Position numbers and translations under genes: made by a program. DNA of 64,000 bases, taken from Magnetospirillum moscoviense (GTDB lineage: Bacteria; Pseudomonadota; Alphaproteobacteria; Rhodospirillales; Magnetospirillaceae). Under the pieces are notes generated by a model. The model worked only from the letters and a program-made list of their open reading frames with translations. It was not told where the DNA came from and searched no databases. Of this stretch, positions 45,047-54,939 are shown one piece after another. Every line of letters begins with the position of its first letter. Within the stretch, counting starts at the first letter, position 1. The DNA lies in the NCBI RefSeq assembly GCF_001650635.1, contig NZ_LWQU01000022.1, positions 1-64,000 on the forward strand, in the 5' to 3' direction.

Positions 45047-45140
45047 GCGCGAGGCGCATGCCCGTGCCGGGCCGGCTCAGTCGTATTATGCGCGGGGCGC
45101 TGCCCGTGCCGGGCCGGCTCAAACGCCGCCGGGCTTAAAA
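45047..45140. repeat. Two copies of the dispersed GC-rich repeat
   Basis: Two copies of the core CCCGTGCCGGGCCGGCTCA in direct order (around 45061 and 45105), the second followed by CGCCGCCGGGCTTAA. They fill the gap between ffs and the convergent thioredoxin-like gene. Confidence 0.8.
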
Positions 45141-45150
45141 GAAATGGCGA

Positions 45151-45732
45151 CTAGCGTTCGGCCAGCAGGGCCTTGACCGTCGCCACCGCTTCCTCGCCCA
45201 CCCAATCATAGGCCCCCTCGCCGCGCCACACCTCGCGGCCCTCGGCATCGATCAGGATCGAGGTCGGCAGCAGCGCGCCGGCGAAGTCGCCGGGCGGAGC
45301 ATTATAGATCGCCAGCGCACTCAGCCCGGCATGGTCGAACCAGCGTTTGACGATGGCCGCGCCGCCCTTGTCCAGCGAGATCGCCACCACCTGGAAGCCG
45401 TCGCCGCCCAGCTTGGCCTGCAGCCGATCCAGCGACGGCATCTCGGCCACACAGGGCGGGCACCAGGTCGCCCACAGATTGACCAGCACCACCCGACCCT
45501 TGAAGCGGGCGAGGTCAAGCCGCGCCCCGGTGTGGTCGGTGAAGGCGAACCGGGGCGCTGCCTTGCGCTTGCCCGGCGGTGCCGCCGCGATCAATGCTTC
45601 CGAGACGCTTGGGTTGCTTGGCCGTTCGGTGTAGCTTGTGCCCAGCACGGCCACCGCCACGCCCGCAGCCACCGCCAGCAACAGCGCCAGGGCGGCCCAG
45701 GGGAGGCCAATGCCCGAATTGCCCGACTTCAT
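45151..45732 (-). CDS. TlpA/ResA-like membrane-anchored thioredoxin
   Basis: A 193-residue protein with one N-terminal membrane anchor (about 11-31) and a periplasmic thioredoxin fold. The active site is [12 protein letters not shown] (CPPC near 91-94), followed by [10 protein letters not shown] and the cis-proline loop LLPTSILID. Such proteins reduce apocytochromes or copper-site cysteines. It is divergent from argH with only 17 bp between start codons, an order common in alphaproteobacteria. Confidence 0.87.
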   Translation of the reverse strand: MKSGNSGIGLPWAALALLLAVAAGVAVAVLGTSYTERPSNPSVSEALIAAAPPGKRKAAPRFAFTDHTGARLDLARFKGRVVLVNLWATWCPPCVAEMPSLDRLQAKLGGDGFQVVAISLDKGGAAIVKRWFDHAGLSALAIYNAPPGDFAGALLPTSILIDAEGREVWRGEGAYDWVGEEAVATVKALLAER

Positions 45733-45749
45733 CGTTTCAAGGTCCTTGC

Positions 45750-47171
45750 ATGTCCACTGAAAAGCCCAACCAGCCCGCCGCGTCCTCGATGTGGGGCGGC
45801 CGCTTCGCCGTCGGCCCGGCGGCGATCATGAGCCGAATCAACGCCTCGATCGATTTCGACAAGCGTCTTTACGCCCAAGACATCCGGGGCTCGCAGGCCC
45901 ATTGCCGGATGCTGGTGCGCCAGAAGATCCTGACCGAAGCCGATGGCGACGCCATTGTGCAGGGCTTGGAACAGGTTCGGCAAGAGATCGAAAGCGGCCA
46001 GTTCCGTTTCAGCCACGAGTTGGAAGACATCCACATGAATGTCGAGGCCCGCCTGGCCGAGCTGATCGGCGAGGCGGCCGGCCGGCTGCACACCGCGCGC
46101 TCGCGCAACGATCAGGTCGCCACCGACTTCCGCCTGTGGGTCAGGGACGCCATCGACGGCATGGACGGCGCCCTGAAAGGCCTGCAGCAGGCCCTGATCA
46201 CCCGGGCCGAGGAACATGCCGCCACCGTGATGCCCGGCTTCACCCACCTGCAGGCGGCCCAGCCAGTCACCTTCGGCCATCACATGCTGGCCTATGTCGA
46301 GATGATCGGCCGCGATCGCGGCCGCCTGGCCGACGCCCGCGTCCGCCTCAATGAATGCCCGCTGGGCTCGGCGGCGCTGGCCGGCACCTCGTTCCCGATC
46401 GACCGCCATTTCACCGCCGCCCAGCTGGATTTCGCCGCCCCCATGAACAATTCGCTGGACGGCGTGTCCGACCGCGATTTCGCGCTGGAATTCATGGCGG
46501 CCTGCTCGATCTGCGCCGTCCACCTGTCGCGCCTGGCGGAAGAGTTGGTGATCTGGACCTCGGCCCAGTTCCGCTTCGTCACCCTGTCCGACGCCTTCAC
46601 CACCGGCTCGTCGATCATGCCGCAAAAGCGCAACCCCGACGCCGCCGAGCTGATCCGCGCCAAGACCGGACGGGTGATCGGCGACCTCAACGCCCTGCTG
46701 ATCGTCATGAAGGGCCTGCCGCTGGCTTATTCCAAGGACATGCAGGACGACAAGGAACCGGTGTTCGAGGTGGCCGACACCATGGAACTGTCCATCGCCG
46801 CCATGACCGGCATGATCGGCGACATGAAGGTCAACACCCTTATCCTGAAGGCCGCCGCCGGGGCCGGCTTCACCACCGCCACCGACATCGCCGATTGGTG
46901 CGTGCGCGAATTGAAAATGCCGTTCCGCCGCGCCCACCATGTCGCCGGATCGCTGGTCAAGCTGGCGGAATCCAAGGGCTGCGACATCGACCAGCTGTCC
47001 CTGGACGAGATGCAATCGGTCGAGCCCGGCATCACCGAACAGGCCCGCGCCGTGCTGGCGGTCGATCATTCGGTGGCCAGCCGCGTCTCGTTCGGCGGCA
47101 CCGCGCCGCTGCGCGTGCGCGAACAGGTGGCCGCCGCCCGGGCCAAGTGGCTGGAAGGCGGCGCCCGATGA
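45750..47171 (+). CDS. argH: Argininosuccinate lyase
   Basis: The last step of arginine synthesis, splitting argininosuccinate to arginine and fumarate. The 473-residue protein has [11 protein letters not shown] at the N terminus, [17 protein letters not shown], and the superfamily signature [12 protein letters not shown] with the catalytic serine. It overlaps the small lipoprotein gene by 4 bp. Confidence 0.96.
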   Translation: MSTEKPNQPAASSMWGGRFAVGPAAIMSRINASIDFDKRLYAQDIRGSQAHCRMLVRQKILTEADGDAIVQGLEQVRQEIESGQFRFSHELEDIHMNVEARLAELIGEAAGRLHTARSRNDQVATDFRLWVRDAIDGMDGALKGLQQALITRAEEHAATVMPGFTHLQAAQPVTFGHHMLAYVEMIGRDRGRLADARVRLNECPLGSAALAGTSFPIDRHFTAAQLDFAAPMNNSLDGVSDRDFALEFMAACSICAVHLSRLAEELVIWTSAQFRFVTLSDAFTTGSSIMPQKRNPDAAELIRAKTGRVIGDLNALLIVMKGLPLAYSKDMQDDKEPVFEVADTMELSIAAMTGMIGDMKVNTLILKAAAGAGFTTATDIADWCVRELKMPFRRAHHVAGSLVKLAESKGCDIDQLSLDEMQSVEPGITEQARAVLAVDHSVASRVSFGGTAPLRVREQVAAARAKWLEGGAR

Positions 47172-47359
47172 ACCGCCGCACCCTGCTGGCCGCCCTGGCC
47201 GGTGCCCTGGCCTGTGCCCCCCTCGCCGCCTGCGGCCGGCGCGGTTCGGTGATCCCGCCCGAGGGCTCGACCTATCCGCGCCACTATCCTAACGTCAGGT
47301 TCCCCAGCGAGAAGAAGACAGAACAACCGTCCGAGAACGAGCCCGAGGACCAAAAATGA
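47168..47359 (+). CDS. Small lipoprotein (LptM/YifL-like)
   Basis: A 63-residue predicted outer-membrane lipoprotein: signal peptide [20 protein letters not shown], lipobox LAAC (Cys 22), then [12 protein letters not shown] and a charged tail. A short lipoprotein between argH and lysA is widely conserved; it resembles LptM, which helps LptD maturation in E. coli, but that role is not shown here. It overlaps both neighbours by 4 bp. Confidence 0.8.
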   Translation: MNRRTLLAALAGALACAPLAACGRRGSVIPPEGSTYPRHYPNVRFPSEKKTEQPSENEPEDQK

Positions 47360-48624
47360 ACCATTTCGACTATATCAACGGCCGCCTGCATGCCGAGGGC
47401 GTGCCGCTGGACACCATCGCCGCCCAGGTGGGGACGCCGTTCTATTGCTATTCCACCGCGACCCTGGTCCGCCATTACACGGTGTTCGCCGAGGCCCTGT
47501 CCAAGGCCGGCCTGGACGCCACCATCTGCTTCGCCCTGAAGTCGAACCCCAACATCGCCGTGGTGCGCACCCTGGCCGAGCTGGGCGCCGGCGCCGACGT
47601 GGTGTCGGAAGGGGAATTGCGCCAGGCCCTGGCCGCCGGCGTGCCGCCGTCGCGCATCGTCTTCTCGGGCGTCGGCAAGACCCGGCGCGAGCTGGAATTC
47701 GCCGTCGCCAAGGGCATCATGCAGATCAACGTCGAGTCCGAACCCGAACTCGAGGCGCTGTCCGACATCGCCGCGGCGCGCGGCGTCCGCATGCCGATCG
47801 CGCTGCGCGTCAACCCGGACGTTGACGCCGGCACCCATGCCAAGATCACCACCGGCAAGAAGGAAAACAAGTTCGGCATCGAATGGACCCGCGCCCACGA
47901 GGTCTATCGCAAGGCCCAGTCCCTGCCGGGGATCGAGGTGGTGGGCATCGCCTGCCATATCGGCTCGCAATTGACCGATGTCGCGCCCTTCCGCGAGGCC
48001 TTCCTGCGGGTGCGCGACCTGGTGGCGATCCTTCGGGCCGACGGCATCGACATCCGCCGCCTGGATTTGGGCGGCGGCCTGGGCGTGCCCTACGAGAACG
48101 AGACCCCGCCCCATCCCGACCTTTATGCCGAGGCGATCCGCGCCACCCTGGGCGACCTGGGCTGCCGCATCGTGTTGGAACCGGGCCGCCTGCTGGTCGG
48201 CAATGCCGGCATCATGGTGTCGCGGGTGGTCTATATGAAGGAAGGGGCGACCCGGACCTTCGCCATCGTCGATGCCGCCATGAACGATTTGATGCGCCCG
48301 GCCCTTTACGACGCCCACCATGCCATCTTGCCGGTGGTCCAGCCCGACCCCAAGGCCGGCATCATCGCCGTCGATGTGGTCGGCCCGGTGTGCGAGACCG
48401 GCGACACCTTCGCCCGCCAGCGCCCGTTGCCGCCCTTGGCCGAGGGCGACCTGCTGGTGTTTCGCACCGCCGGCGCCTATGGCGCGGCGATGTCGTCGAC
48501 CTATAATTCCCGGCCGCTGATCCCCGAGGTGCTGGTCAAGGGCGATCAGTTCGCCATCGTCCGCGCCCGGCCGTCCTATGAAGAGATGCTGGCGCTGGAA
48601 AGCCTGCCCGACTGGTTCGGCTAA
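47356..48624 (+). CDS. lysA: Diaminopimelate decarboxylase
   Basis: Converts meso-diaminopimelate to lysine. The 422-residue fold-type III PLP enzyme shows the cofactor lysine in ICFALKSNPN (near 58), the glycine-rich LDLGGGLGVPY phosphate-binding loop, the EPGRLLV motif and GPVCETGD with the active cysteine. It is in one unit with argH and the small lipoprotein. Confidence 0.96.
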   Translation: MNHFDYINGRLHAEGVPLDTIAAQVGTPFYCYSTATLVRHYTVFAEALSKAGLDATICFALKSNPNIAVVRTLAELGAGADVVSEGELRQALAAGVPPSRIVFSGVGKTRRELEFAVAKGIMQINVESEPELEALSDIAAARGVRMPIALRVNPDVDAGTHAKITTGKKENKFGIEWTRAHEVYRKAQSLPGIEVVGIACHIGSQLTDVAPFREAFLRVRDLVAILRADGIDIRRLDLGGGLGVPYENETPPHPDLYAEAIRATLGDLGCRIVLEPGRLLVGNAGIMVSRVVYMKEGATRTFAIVDAAMNDLMRPALYDAHHAILPVVQPDPKAGIIAVDVVGPVCETGDTFARQRPLPPLAEGDLLVFRTAGAYGAAMSSTYNSRPLIPEVLVKGDQFAIVRARPSYEEMLALESLPDWFG

Positions 48625-48630
48625 GGGCTG

Positions 48631-50913
48631 ATGAAGGCGGCGACCACGGACCTTGCCGCTCCGACCCGCTGGCTGGCGGCGGCGCGGCTGGTCCTGTGGC
48701 TGGAAGCGGTATGGCCGCGCCTGGTGGCCCTGGCCTCGCTGGCGGCCGCCTTCGCCGCGCTGGTCCTGTTCGACGCCTTGCCGCGTCTGCCCGGCGGGGT
48801 CCATCTGGCGGTGCTGGTTTCCTTCGCCGTCACCGCCGCCTGGATCAAGCTTGATCTGATCCGTCACTGGCCACGCCCGACCCTGGACCAGGCGGCGCGA
48901 CGCCTGGAACAAGACAGCGGCCTGCCCCACCGCCCGCTGGCGGCGCTGACCGACCGGCCGGTCGGCGGCGATTGCCTGCTTTGGGCCGATCATCGCCGCC
49001 GCGCCGCCCACGCCCTAACCGCCTTGCGGCTGGCGCCCCCTCGGTCCGACATGGCGGCGCGCGACCCCTATGGCTGGCGGGCCGGCGCCCTGCTGCTGCT
49101 GGTCGTCGCCCTGGCCGGCGGCACCGGCGAGGTTTGGGCCCGCCTGGGCCGGGCGGTGTCGCCGCCGGTCCTGCCCGGCACCCTGGCCCCCGAGCGCCTC
49201 GATGTCTGGCTGACCCCGCCGGCCCATACCGGCATTGCCCCACTGTCGCTTGGCCCCGGCCAGCGGGTGACGGTCCCGGCCGGCAGCCGGGTGATGGCCA
49301 GCGCCACCGGCGGCTGGGGCGGCCTGAGCCTGGCGGCCGACGGCCATCGCCTGGATTTCGAGCCGATGGGCGACGGTGAAAGCCGGGCCGAGACGGCGCT
49401 GACCCACAGCGGGCGGCTAATGATCCGGCAATGGGGCTTCGAGCTGGCCGGCTGGCAGGTCGATACCGTCGCCGACGCCCTTCCCTCCATTTCCTTCACC
49501 GAACCGCCGCAGGCGGCCGAGCGCGGCCGGCTGCGGGTGGCGGTGTCGGCGTCGGACGATTACGGGCTGGGCCGGATATGGCTGGAAATCCGCCGCGCCG
49601 GGCTGGACCACCAGGCCGAACCGCTGCTGGTGCCGCTGCCGCTGGCCGGCACCCAGCCCAGAAATGTGCAGATGGACAGCTGGCACGATTTGTCGGCCCA
49701 TCCGTGGGCCGGCCTGCCGGTGACCCTGCGCCCGCTGGCCGCCGATTCCGTCGGCCAGACCAGCGGCGGCGAATGGGTGGCGATGACCCTGCCGGAACGC
49801 GCCTTTCGCCATCCCGGCGCCCGCGCGGTGATCGAGCAGCGCCGCCAATTGACCCTGTCGACCGTGCGGGTGCTGGACGTGGTGGTGGCCCTGGACGCCA
49901 TCAGTGCCGATCCCGCCCGGTTCGGCGATGACGTTGTGGCCTTCCTGGCCCTGCGCGTCGCCCGCCACGCCCTGCTGGACGAGAATCACGACCCGGCCGA
50001 GTTGCAGGACCTGTTGTGGAACGCCGCGCTGCGCATCGAGGATGGCGACCTGGCCGCCGCCGAGCGCAGCCTGGAAGAGGCGCGGCGCGCCGTCGAGCAG
50101 GCGGTCGCCGAAGGCGCGCCCTCCGGGCGGATCGATCAATTGCTGAGCGCCTTCCAGGCGGCGATGGAGCGCTGGCTGCGGGCGATGACGGCCCGCAGCC
50201 CCCAGGGCGGCGGCCCCATGGACGATGCCGCGCGGGTGGTCGATGCCGAAGACCTGGCGGCGATGCTGGAGGCTGCGCGCGAGATGGCCCGCAACGGCGC
50301 CCACGAGGCGCTGGCGGCGTTACTGAAGGACCTGTCCGATCTGCTGCAATCCATCGAGCGCGGCGACGACACCGCCCCGCCGGTCGAGGGCATGGCCGAG
50401 CTGCAGGCGGTAATCCGCCGCCAGCAGGCCCTGCTGGATTACAGCCACCGCCAAAGCCAGGCGCCGGCAGCGGCGTCCGGGGCGGCCTCGGCCCAGGGCC
50501 AGGAGCAGGTGGCCCGCGCCCTGGCCGAGGCGGCCTCCAAGCTGGCCGGATCGCTGGGCCAAGCGATGCCCGGCCTGGACCAGGCCGGCGAGTCCATGGG
50601 CCTGGCCGCCCAGGCCTTGCGCGCCGACGATTGGAAGCAGGCCGCCCAGGCGCAGAACCAGGCGCTTGACCTGTTGCGTCAGGGGGCGGCGGCGGCAGAG
50701 CGGATGGCCATGGGCGGCGCCCGGCCCGGCGGCCGCGATCCGCTGGGCCGCCCGGCCCCCGGCCATGCCGACGACGGCACCACCCGGGTTCCCCACCGCG
50801 CCGAGCTCAACAAGTCGCAGCGCATCCTGGATGAATTGCGCCGGCGCTCGGCCGACCCCGCCCGCCCGCCGGGCGAGCGCGACTATCTGCGCCGCCTGCT
50901 GCGGCAATTCTGA
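48631..50913 (+). CDS. DUF4175 (TIGR02302) membrane protein
   Basis: A large protein of 760 residues, seen downstream of lysA across alphaproteobacteria. It has hydrophobic segments near 30-66 and 150-165, a long extracytoplasmic region starting with RLDVWLTPPAHTG-like repeats, and a C-terminal helical part rich in Ala, Gln and Glu (about 470-700) with coiled-coil character. It ends in RILDELRRRSADPARPPGERDYLRRLLRQF-type sequence (family ending). Function is unknown. The gene is 6 bp after lysA. Confidence 0.82.
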   Translation: MKAATTDLAAPTRWLAAARLVLWLEAVWPRLVALASLAAAFAALVLFDALPRLPGGVHLAVLVSFAVTAAWIKLDLIRHWPRPTLDQAARRLEQDSGLPHRPLAALTDRPVGGDCLLWADHRRRAAHALTALRLAPPRSDMAARDPYGWRAGALLLLVVALAGGTGEVWARLGRAVSPPVLPGTLAPERLDVWLTPPAHTGIAPLSLGPGQRVTVPAGSRVMASATGGWGGLSLAADGHRLDFEPMGDGESRAETALTHSGRLMIRQWGFELAGWQVDTVADALPSISFTEPPQAAERGRLRVAVSASDDYGLGRIWLEIRRAGLDHQAEPLLVPLPLAGTQPRNVQMDSWHDLSAHPWAGLPVTLRPLAADSVGQTSGGEWVAMTLPERAFRHPGARAVIEQRRQLTLSTVRVLDVVVALDAISADPARFGDDVVAFLALRVARHALLDENHDPAELQDLLWNAALRIEDGDLAAAERSLEEARRAVEQAVAEGAPSGRIDQLLSAFQAAMERWLRAMTARSPQGGGPMDDAARVVDAEDLAAMLEAAREMARNGAHEALAALLKDLSDLLQSIERGDDTAPPVEGMAELQAVIRRQQALLDYSHRQSQAPAAASGAASAQGQEQVARALAEAASKLAGSLGQAMPGLDQAGESMGLAAQALRADDWKQAAQAQNQALDLLRQGAAAAERMAMGGARPGGRDPLGRPAPGHADDGTTRVPHRAELNKSQRILDELRRRSADPARPPGERDYLRRLLRQF

Positions 50914-51014
50914 CACCTCTGCCCTGAACCCTTGTCGAAACTGGCCGGCCCGCCCATGTGCTAGGGTGTTGACATGATGGCACGACGACCTGGGGGCGGT
51001 CGGGGAGGGGCGAG

Positions 51015-52463
51015 ATGTTCCACCACCTATGGTCACGGTTGTTCGGCGGTGCCGGACACCGCAAATCGTCGTCGGCGGGCGCACCCGCTTCCGACGGTGC
51101 CGGTTCCGCCAAGCCCGAGAAACAAAGGCGCCTGTCCCCGTTCGAGCAGGCGGTCCAGGCGCTGGCGGCGCGGCCCGATGGCGGTGCCGGCCGGGTCCGC
51201 GCGGTGTCGCTGGGCGATTTCCGCGAAGCCGTCGGCGACAAATGGCCGCGGCTGGCCGACAAGGTGGCGATCATCGTCGACAACCTGATCCGTCGCTATA
51301 TCGGGGCCGGCAACGCTTGGCAGCGCCACGGCGAAGATTCCTGGCTGCTGGCCTTCACCGCGATCGATGCCGACGAGGCCCGGCGGATCGTCACCCTGAT
51401 CGCCCAGGAAATCAGCCGCCACCTGCTGGGCGAGGGCTGCGTCGGCGGCGAACGTCCGCTGGCGTCGGCGGCCTGTCTGTCGGCCGGCAAGACATTGTCC
51501 GCCGACGGCCGCGTCGATGGCCGGGTGGTCCAGACCGCCCTGGCCGAAACCCACGCCTTCGTCGAGCATCTGGACCCCAATGCCGCCGACCCCGGCTGGC
51601 AACGGATGGAGGCGCCGGCCCATCGGGTGGTCGATGCCCAGCCCTGGACGCCGATCGTGGTGGCCAAGAAGCATCTGGTCCCGTCACCCTGGCAGAGTGT
51701 CGGCGCCCTGACCGGCGAGACCCGCCTGTCGCTGTTGTGGCGGCCGACCTGGGTGGCCTCGAGCGAGGCGATTTCCGCCTATTGCGCCCGGGTGGTCCGC
51801 GTCGATGGCCCGGCAAGCCCCCCGCTGGAAGGCGGCCAGGCCTACCCCGAGGGCGACGATGCCACCGCCTTCGCGATCGACCGCTTCGTCACCGCCAACG
51901 CCATGCGCGACCTCAAGACCGCGCTGGCGGCCGGCCGCGCCGGCACGGTGATCGTGCCGCTGTGCTGGAGCTCGTTGCGGCTGGATCGCCGCGCCGCCCT
52001 GCTGCCCCTGTTCGCCGAGCTTCAGGCCGACGAACGCCAGCGCCACCTGTCGCTGGAAGTGTTCCGCATTCCCGACGACGCCGAACCCCAAGCGGTGGCG
52101 GAAGTCACCCGCTTCCTGCAGGGCCTGTGCGGCGACGTGCTGTTAAGGGTGCGGGTGTCGTCGGACCTGCTGTGCCGGGTCGATGAATTGGGCGGGGCCA
52201 AGGTCGGGCTGGACCTGTCCGAACTGCGCGACGAGGAACGGATGAACGACCAGCGCCTGCTGCAGACCCTGGAAAGCCTGCAATGCAGCGCGACCCAGGC
52301 CGGCGCCGGCTGCTATCTGTGGAGCGCCAGGCGCCGCAACGTCGTCGGCGAGGTGGTCGGCTCGGGCTTCGACATGGTCAACGGCCCCGGCCTGATGAAG
52401 GATGTCGGCCGACCGGCTGCGGTGGTGCCGGCCCCGCGCCAGCGCTTCGTCAACTCCGATTGA
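51015..52463 (+). CDS. Unrecognised protein with faint GGDEF/EAL-like features
   Basis: I do not recognise this 482-residue protein. The basic, disordered N terminus (1-40) has no signal peptide. Residues about 80-135 (WQRHGEDSWLLAFTAIDADE, followed by ARRIVTLIAQ) have the spacing of a GGDEF domain, with HGEDSW where GGDEF would be. The last 150 residues (LSLEVFRIPDD, KVGLDLSELRD, GSGFDMVNGPG) are reminiscent of the late half of an EAL domain lacking catalytic residues. If so it is a non-catalytic c-di-GMP-related protein; this is tentative. GGGGAGGGG precedes the ATG. It overlaps the convergent exporter gene by 14 bp. Confidence 0.65.
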   Translation: MFHHLWSRLFGGAGHRKSSSAGAPASDGAGSAKPEKQRRLSPFEQAVQALAARPDGGAGRVRAVSLGDFREAVGDKWPRLADKVAIIVDNLIRRYIGAGNAWQRHGEDSWLLAFTAIDADEARRIVTLIAQEISRHLLGEGCVGGERPLASAACLSAGKTLSADGRVDGRVVQTALAETHAFVEHLDPNAADPGWQRMEAPAHRVVDAQPWTPIVVAKKHLVPSPWQSVGALTGETRLSLLWRPTWVASSEAISAYCARVVRVDGPASPPLEGGQAYPEGDDATAFAIDRFVTANAMRDLKTALAAGRAGTVIVPLCWSSLRLDRRAALLPLFAELQADERQRHLSLEVFRIPDDAEPQAVAEVTRFLQGLCGDVLLRVRVSSDLLCRVDELGGAKVGLDLSELRDEERMNDQRLLQTLESLQCSATQAGAGCYLWSARRRNVVGEVVGSGFDMVNGPGLMKDVGRPAAVVPAPRQRFVNSD

Positions 52464-53658
52464 CGGGGCGGACCAGAAGCAGGAAAACCACCAGCGCGCC
52501 GCAGGCCATCACCGCCGCCAGGCTGGTCAAGGCCCGGGTCGAATGGTCGAACAAGGCGGCATGCAGCCAGCCGGCGGTGCCGCCCAGCACCATCTGGACG
52601 AAGCCGACCAGGGCCGAGGCCGACCCGGCCATGCGCGGATGCGGCGCGATGGCCCCGGCGGTGCTGTTGGGCAGCACCAGGGCGGCGGCCAGGAACAGCA
52701 CCATCATCGGCAGCAGCACCGCCTGGAAGGTCTGGACGTTGCTCCAGGACAGCCCGGCCGCCACCAGCCCGGCGGCGGCACACAGGATTGCGCCGATCAG
52801 CACGGTGCGGTCCAGACCGATCCGCCCGGTCCAGCGCCCGGCGACGAAGCCGCCGACGATATAGCCCGAGATGACGATGGCGAAGCCGAAGCCGAAGAAG
52901 GCCGGGGCCAGACCCATGACGTCGATCAGCACGAAGGACGAGGCCGAGATGAAGGTGAACATCGCCCCGAAGGTGAAGGCCACCGTCAGGGTGTAGCCCA
53001 GCACCAGCCGATCGGTCAGCAGGGCGCGGTAATTGCCCAGCATGCGGATCGGCGAAAGCGCGTGCGGGTCCTTGTGGGCGTTGGTCTCGTCCAGCCAGCG
53101 CCACACGCCCGCCAACAGCACCAGGCCGAACACGGTCAGCAGCACGAAATTCGAGCGCCAGCCGAACAAGGTGTGGAACCAGCCGCCGGCGATGGGGGCG
53201 GCGAACGGGGCCAGCGCCATGGCCGAGGCCATGTAGGACAGCACCTTGGCCGCCTGTTCGCGCGGATAGACGTCGCGCACCACGGCGCGGCCGACCACCG
53301 GGCCGCAGCAGGCGCCCAAGGCCTGCAGGAAGCGTGAGGCGATCAGCGCCTCGATCGAGGGTGCCAGCATGCAGGCCAGCGAGCCGGCCAGATAGATCAC
53401 CACGCCGGCCATCAGCACCGGCCGGCGACCGAAGCGGTCGGACAGCGGGCCATAGATCAGCATCGCCGTGGCGAAACCGGCCAGGAACACCGACAGCGTC
53501 AGCTGCACCATCTCGACGCTGGTGTGGAAATCGCGCGCCATGTCGGGCAGCGAGGCCAGATAAAGATCGGTCGAGATCGGCCCGAAGGCGACCAGCCCGG
53601 TCAACAATGCGGCGACGGGAAACGAGGTCGGGGCCGGGCGGCCGGTGTTGATGGTCAT
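52450..53658 (-). CDS. Bcr/CflA family multidrug efflux MFS transporter
   Basis: A 12-helix major facilitator protein of 402 residues, proton-driven drug efflux type. Motif A is GPLSDRFGRRPVLMAG (about 70-85) and the drug-exporter motif C-like ASAMALAPFAAPIAGG lies in helix 5. The N-terminal GPISTDLYLASLPDMARDF is diagnostic for Bcr/CflA. The substrate is unknown. Confidence 0.88.
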   Translation of the reverse strand: MTINTGRPAPTSFPVAALLTGLVAFGPISTDLYLASLPDMARDFHTSVEMVQLTLSVFLAGFATAMLIYGPLSDRFGRRPVLMAGVVIYLAGSLACMLAPSIEALIASRFLQALGACCGPVVGRAVVRDVYPREQAAKVLSYMASAMALAPFAAPIAGGWFHTLFGWRSNFVLLTVFGLVLLAGVWRWLDETNAHKDPHALSPIRMLGNYRALLTDRLVLGYTLTVAFTFGAMFTFISASSFVLIDVMGLAPAFFGFGFAIVISGYIVGGFVAGRWTGRIGLDRTVLIGAILCAAAGLVAAGLSWSNVQTFQAVLLPMMVLFLAAALVLPNSTAGAIAPHPRMAGSASALVGFVQMVLGGTAGWLHAALFDHSTRALTSLAAVMACGALVVFLLLVRPVNRS

Positions 53659-53705
53659 GGAACCGGGATCTGAATGTCTGACTTGGTGAGTGGCACATTA
53701 GGTCC

Positions 53706-53794
53706 GTGCAAAAGTCCCTCGCTTCGCTCGGTGTACTTTTGCACGTTGATTCAAAGGGAGAAAAGTACACCGAGGCGAAGCCGAGGGACTTTTT
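53706..53794. repeat. Nested inverted repeats
   Basis: Two near-perfect inverted arms of about 31-33 bp: AAAAGTCCCTCGCTTCGCTC and on (53709-53740) and its complement ending CGAAGCCGAGGGACTTTTT (53761-53793), differing by two single-base gaps. The left arm is itself palindromic at its ends (GTGCAAAAGT/ACTTTTGCAC, 53706-53744). It lies between the exporter start and the YgjP-like gene end (both minus strand) and may be a small mobile element or transcription end. Confidence 0.75.
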
Positions 53795-53806
53795 CACGGG
53801 GACACA

Positions 53807-54514
53807 TTACCCGATCAGGTGCAGCCCCGCACCGTGTCTTTTCAGCCAGCCGCGCGCGCGGGCCGCATCGGGAGTCAAGGACGCCACCACATTCCAGAAG
53901 GCCGGCGAGTGGTTCATCTCGACCAGATGGGCCAATTCGTGCGCCACCACATAGGCCAGCACCCATTCCGGCGCCATCACCAGCCGCCAGGAAAAGGACA
54001 GATCGCCACGGCTCGAACAGCTGCCCCAACGTGACCTGGTGTCGCGGATGGTCAGCCGCCCGGCCCGACGTCCCAGCCGGGCCGAAAGTTCGCCGACATG
54101 GCGGGCGATGATTGCTTTGGCCTGATTGCGCAGGAAGGCGGTGACCCGGCGCGGCACCTGTTCGGCCAGGCCCGACACGCACAGCTCGGCCGTTTCGATC
54201 CACACGCCGCGGCGGGCGGCGGGGCAATGGCGGATGAGATGGGGTTCGCCCAGGATGTCCACGGATTGGCCGGGCTCGAGCGACTGGCTGGCCGGTAGCC
54301 GGGCCAGGCGTTCGGCCACCCAGGCCCGATGGGCCAGCAGGAAGCGTTCGGCGTCGGCGCGAGACGCGCGGGGCGGCAGCACCAGCACCACGCCGCGCAG
54401 CGGGTCGATGCGGATGGCGGTGCGCTTGGCCAGGGCCGAGCGGCGCACGGTCACCGCAACCACCCGGCCGCCCAGATCCAGCGCGATGGTGGCGCTTTCG
54501 GCTATTCGGGCCAC
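53807..54514 (-). CDS. YgjP-like (DUF45) metallopeptidase
   Basis: A 235-residue soluble protein of the YgjP/SprT-like zinc peptidase group. The metal motif [16 protein letters not shown] (HEXXH plus third His) follows the conserved [20 protein letters not shown]. The start is GTG 54514, overlapping the end of the UPF0260 gene; longer in-frame starts would run antisense-like through that gene and are not conserved. Confidence 0.85.
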   Translation of the reverse strand: MARIAESATIALDLGGRVVAVTVRRSALAKRTAIRIDPLRGVVLVLPPRASRADAERFLLAHRAWVAERLARLPASQSLEPGQSVDILGEPHLIRHCPAARRGVWIETAELCVSGLAEQVPRRVTAFLRNQAKAIIARHVGELSARLGRRAGRLTIRDTRSRWGSCSSRGDLSFSWRLVMAPEWVLAYVVAHELAHLVEMNHSPAFWNVVASLTPDAARARGWLKRHGAGLHLIG

Positions 54515-54939
54515 GTCACGATGTGCCGCGACAAGGGTCCGGCGCGGTTTTCCGCCACCGCCCGGCCGCGCACCGAAATGCCGGCGCGGTGCACGGTTTC
54601 CGGGTCGCCCGACACCAAAGGGTGCCACCAGGGCAGGCTTTTGCCCTCGCTCAGCAGGCGATAGGCGCAGGTGGACGGCAGCCAGCGCAGCTTCAGGACC
54701 TCGTTGGCCGACAGCTTGACGCAATCGGGAACGTGTTCCTTGCGGTGCGGGTAGTTGCCGCACCGGCAGGTGCCCAGATTCAACAGGCGACAGGCGACTT
54801 CGGTGTAATGGATGTCGCCCGTATCCTCGTCTTCCAGCTTATGCAGGCAGCACTTACCGCACCCGTCACACAGGGACTCCCACTCGGTCCTGCTCATCAA
54901 GTTCATGGGCTTTGTCCGCCAGAACGGTGAGCTTGTCAT
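54502..54939 (-). CDS. UPF0260/YcgN-like cysteine-cluster protein
   Basis: A 145-residue cysteine-rich protein of the YcgN/YkgJ type, thought to bind zinc or an Fe-S cluster. The motif [18 protein letters not shown] and later CRLLN and CRCGNYP are conserved. The start at 54939 is chosen because [14 protein letters not shown] matches the family N terminus; it overlaps the phaZ 3' end by 74 bp in another frame. Function is unknown. Confidence 0.82.
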   Translation of the reverse strand: MTSSPFWRTKPMNLMSRTEWESLCDGCGKCCLHKLEDEDTGDIHYTEVACRLLNLGTCRCGNYPHRKEHVPDCVKLSANEVLKLRWLPSTCAYRLLSEGKSLPWWHPLVSGDPETVHRAGISVRGRAVAENRAGPLSRHIVTWPE

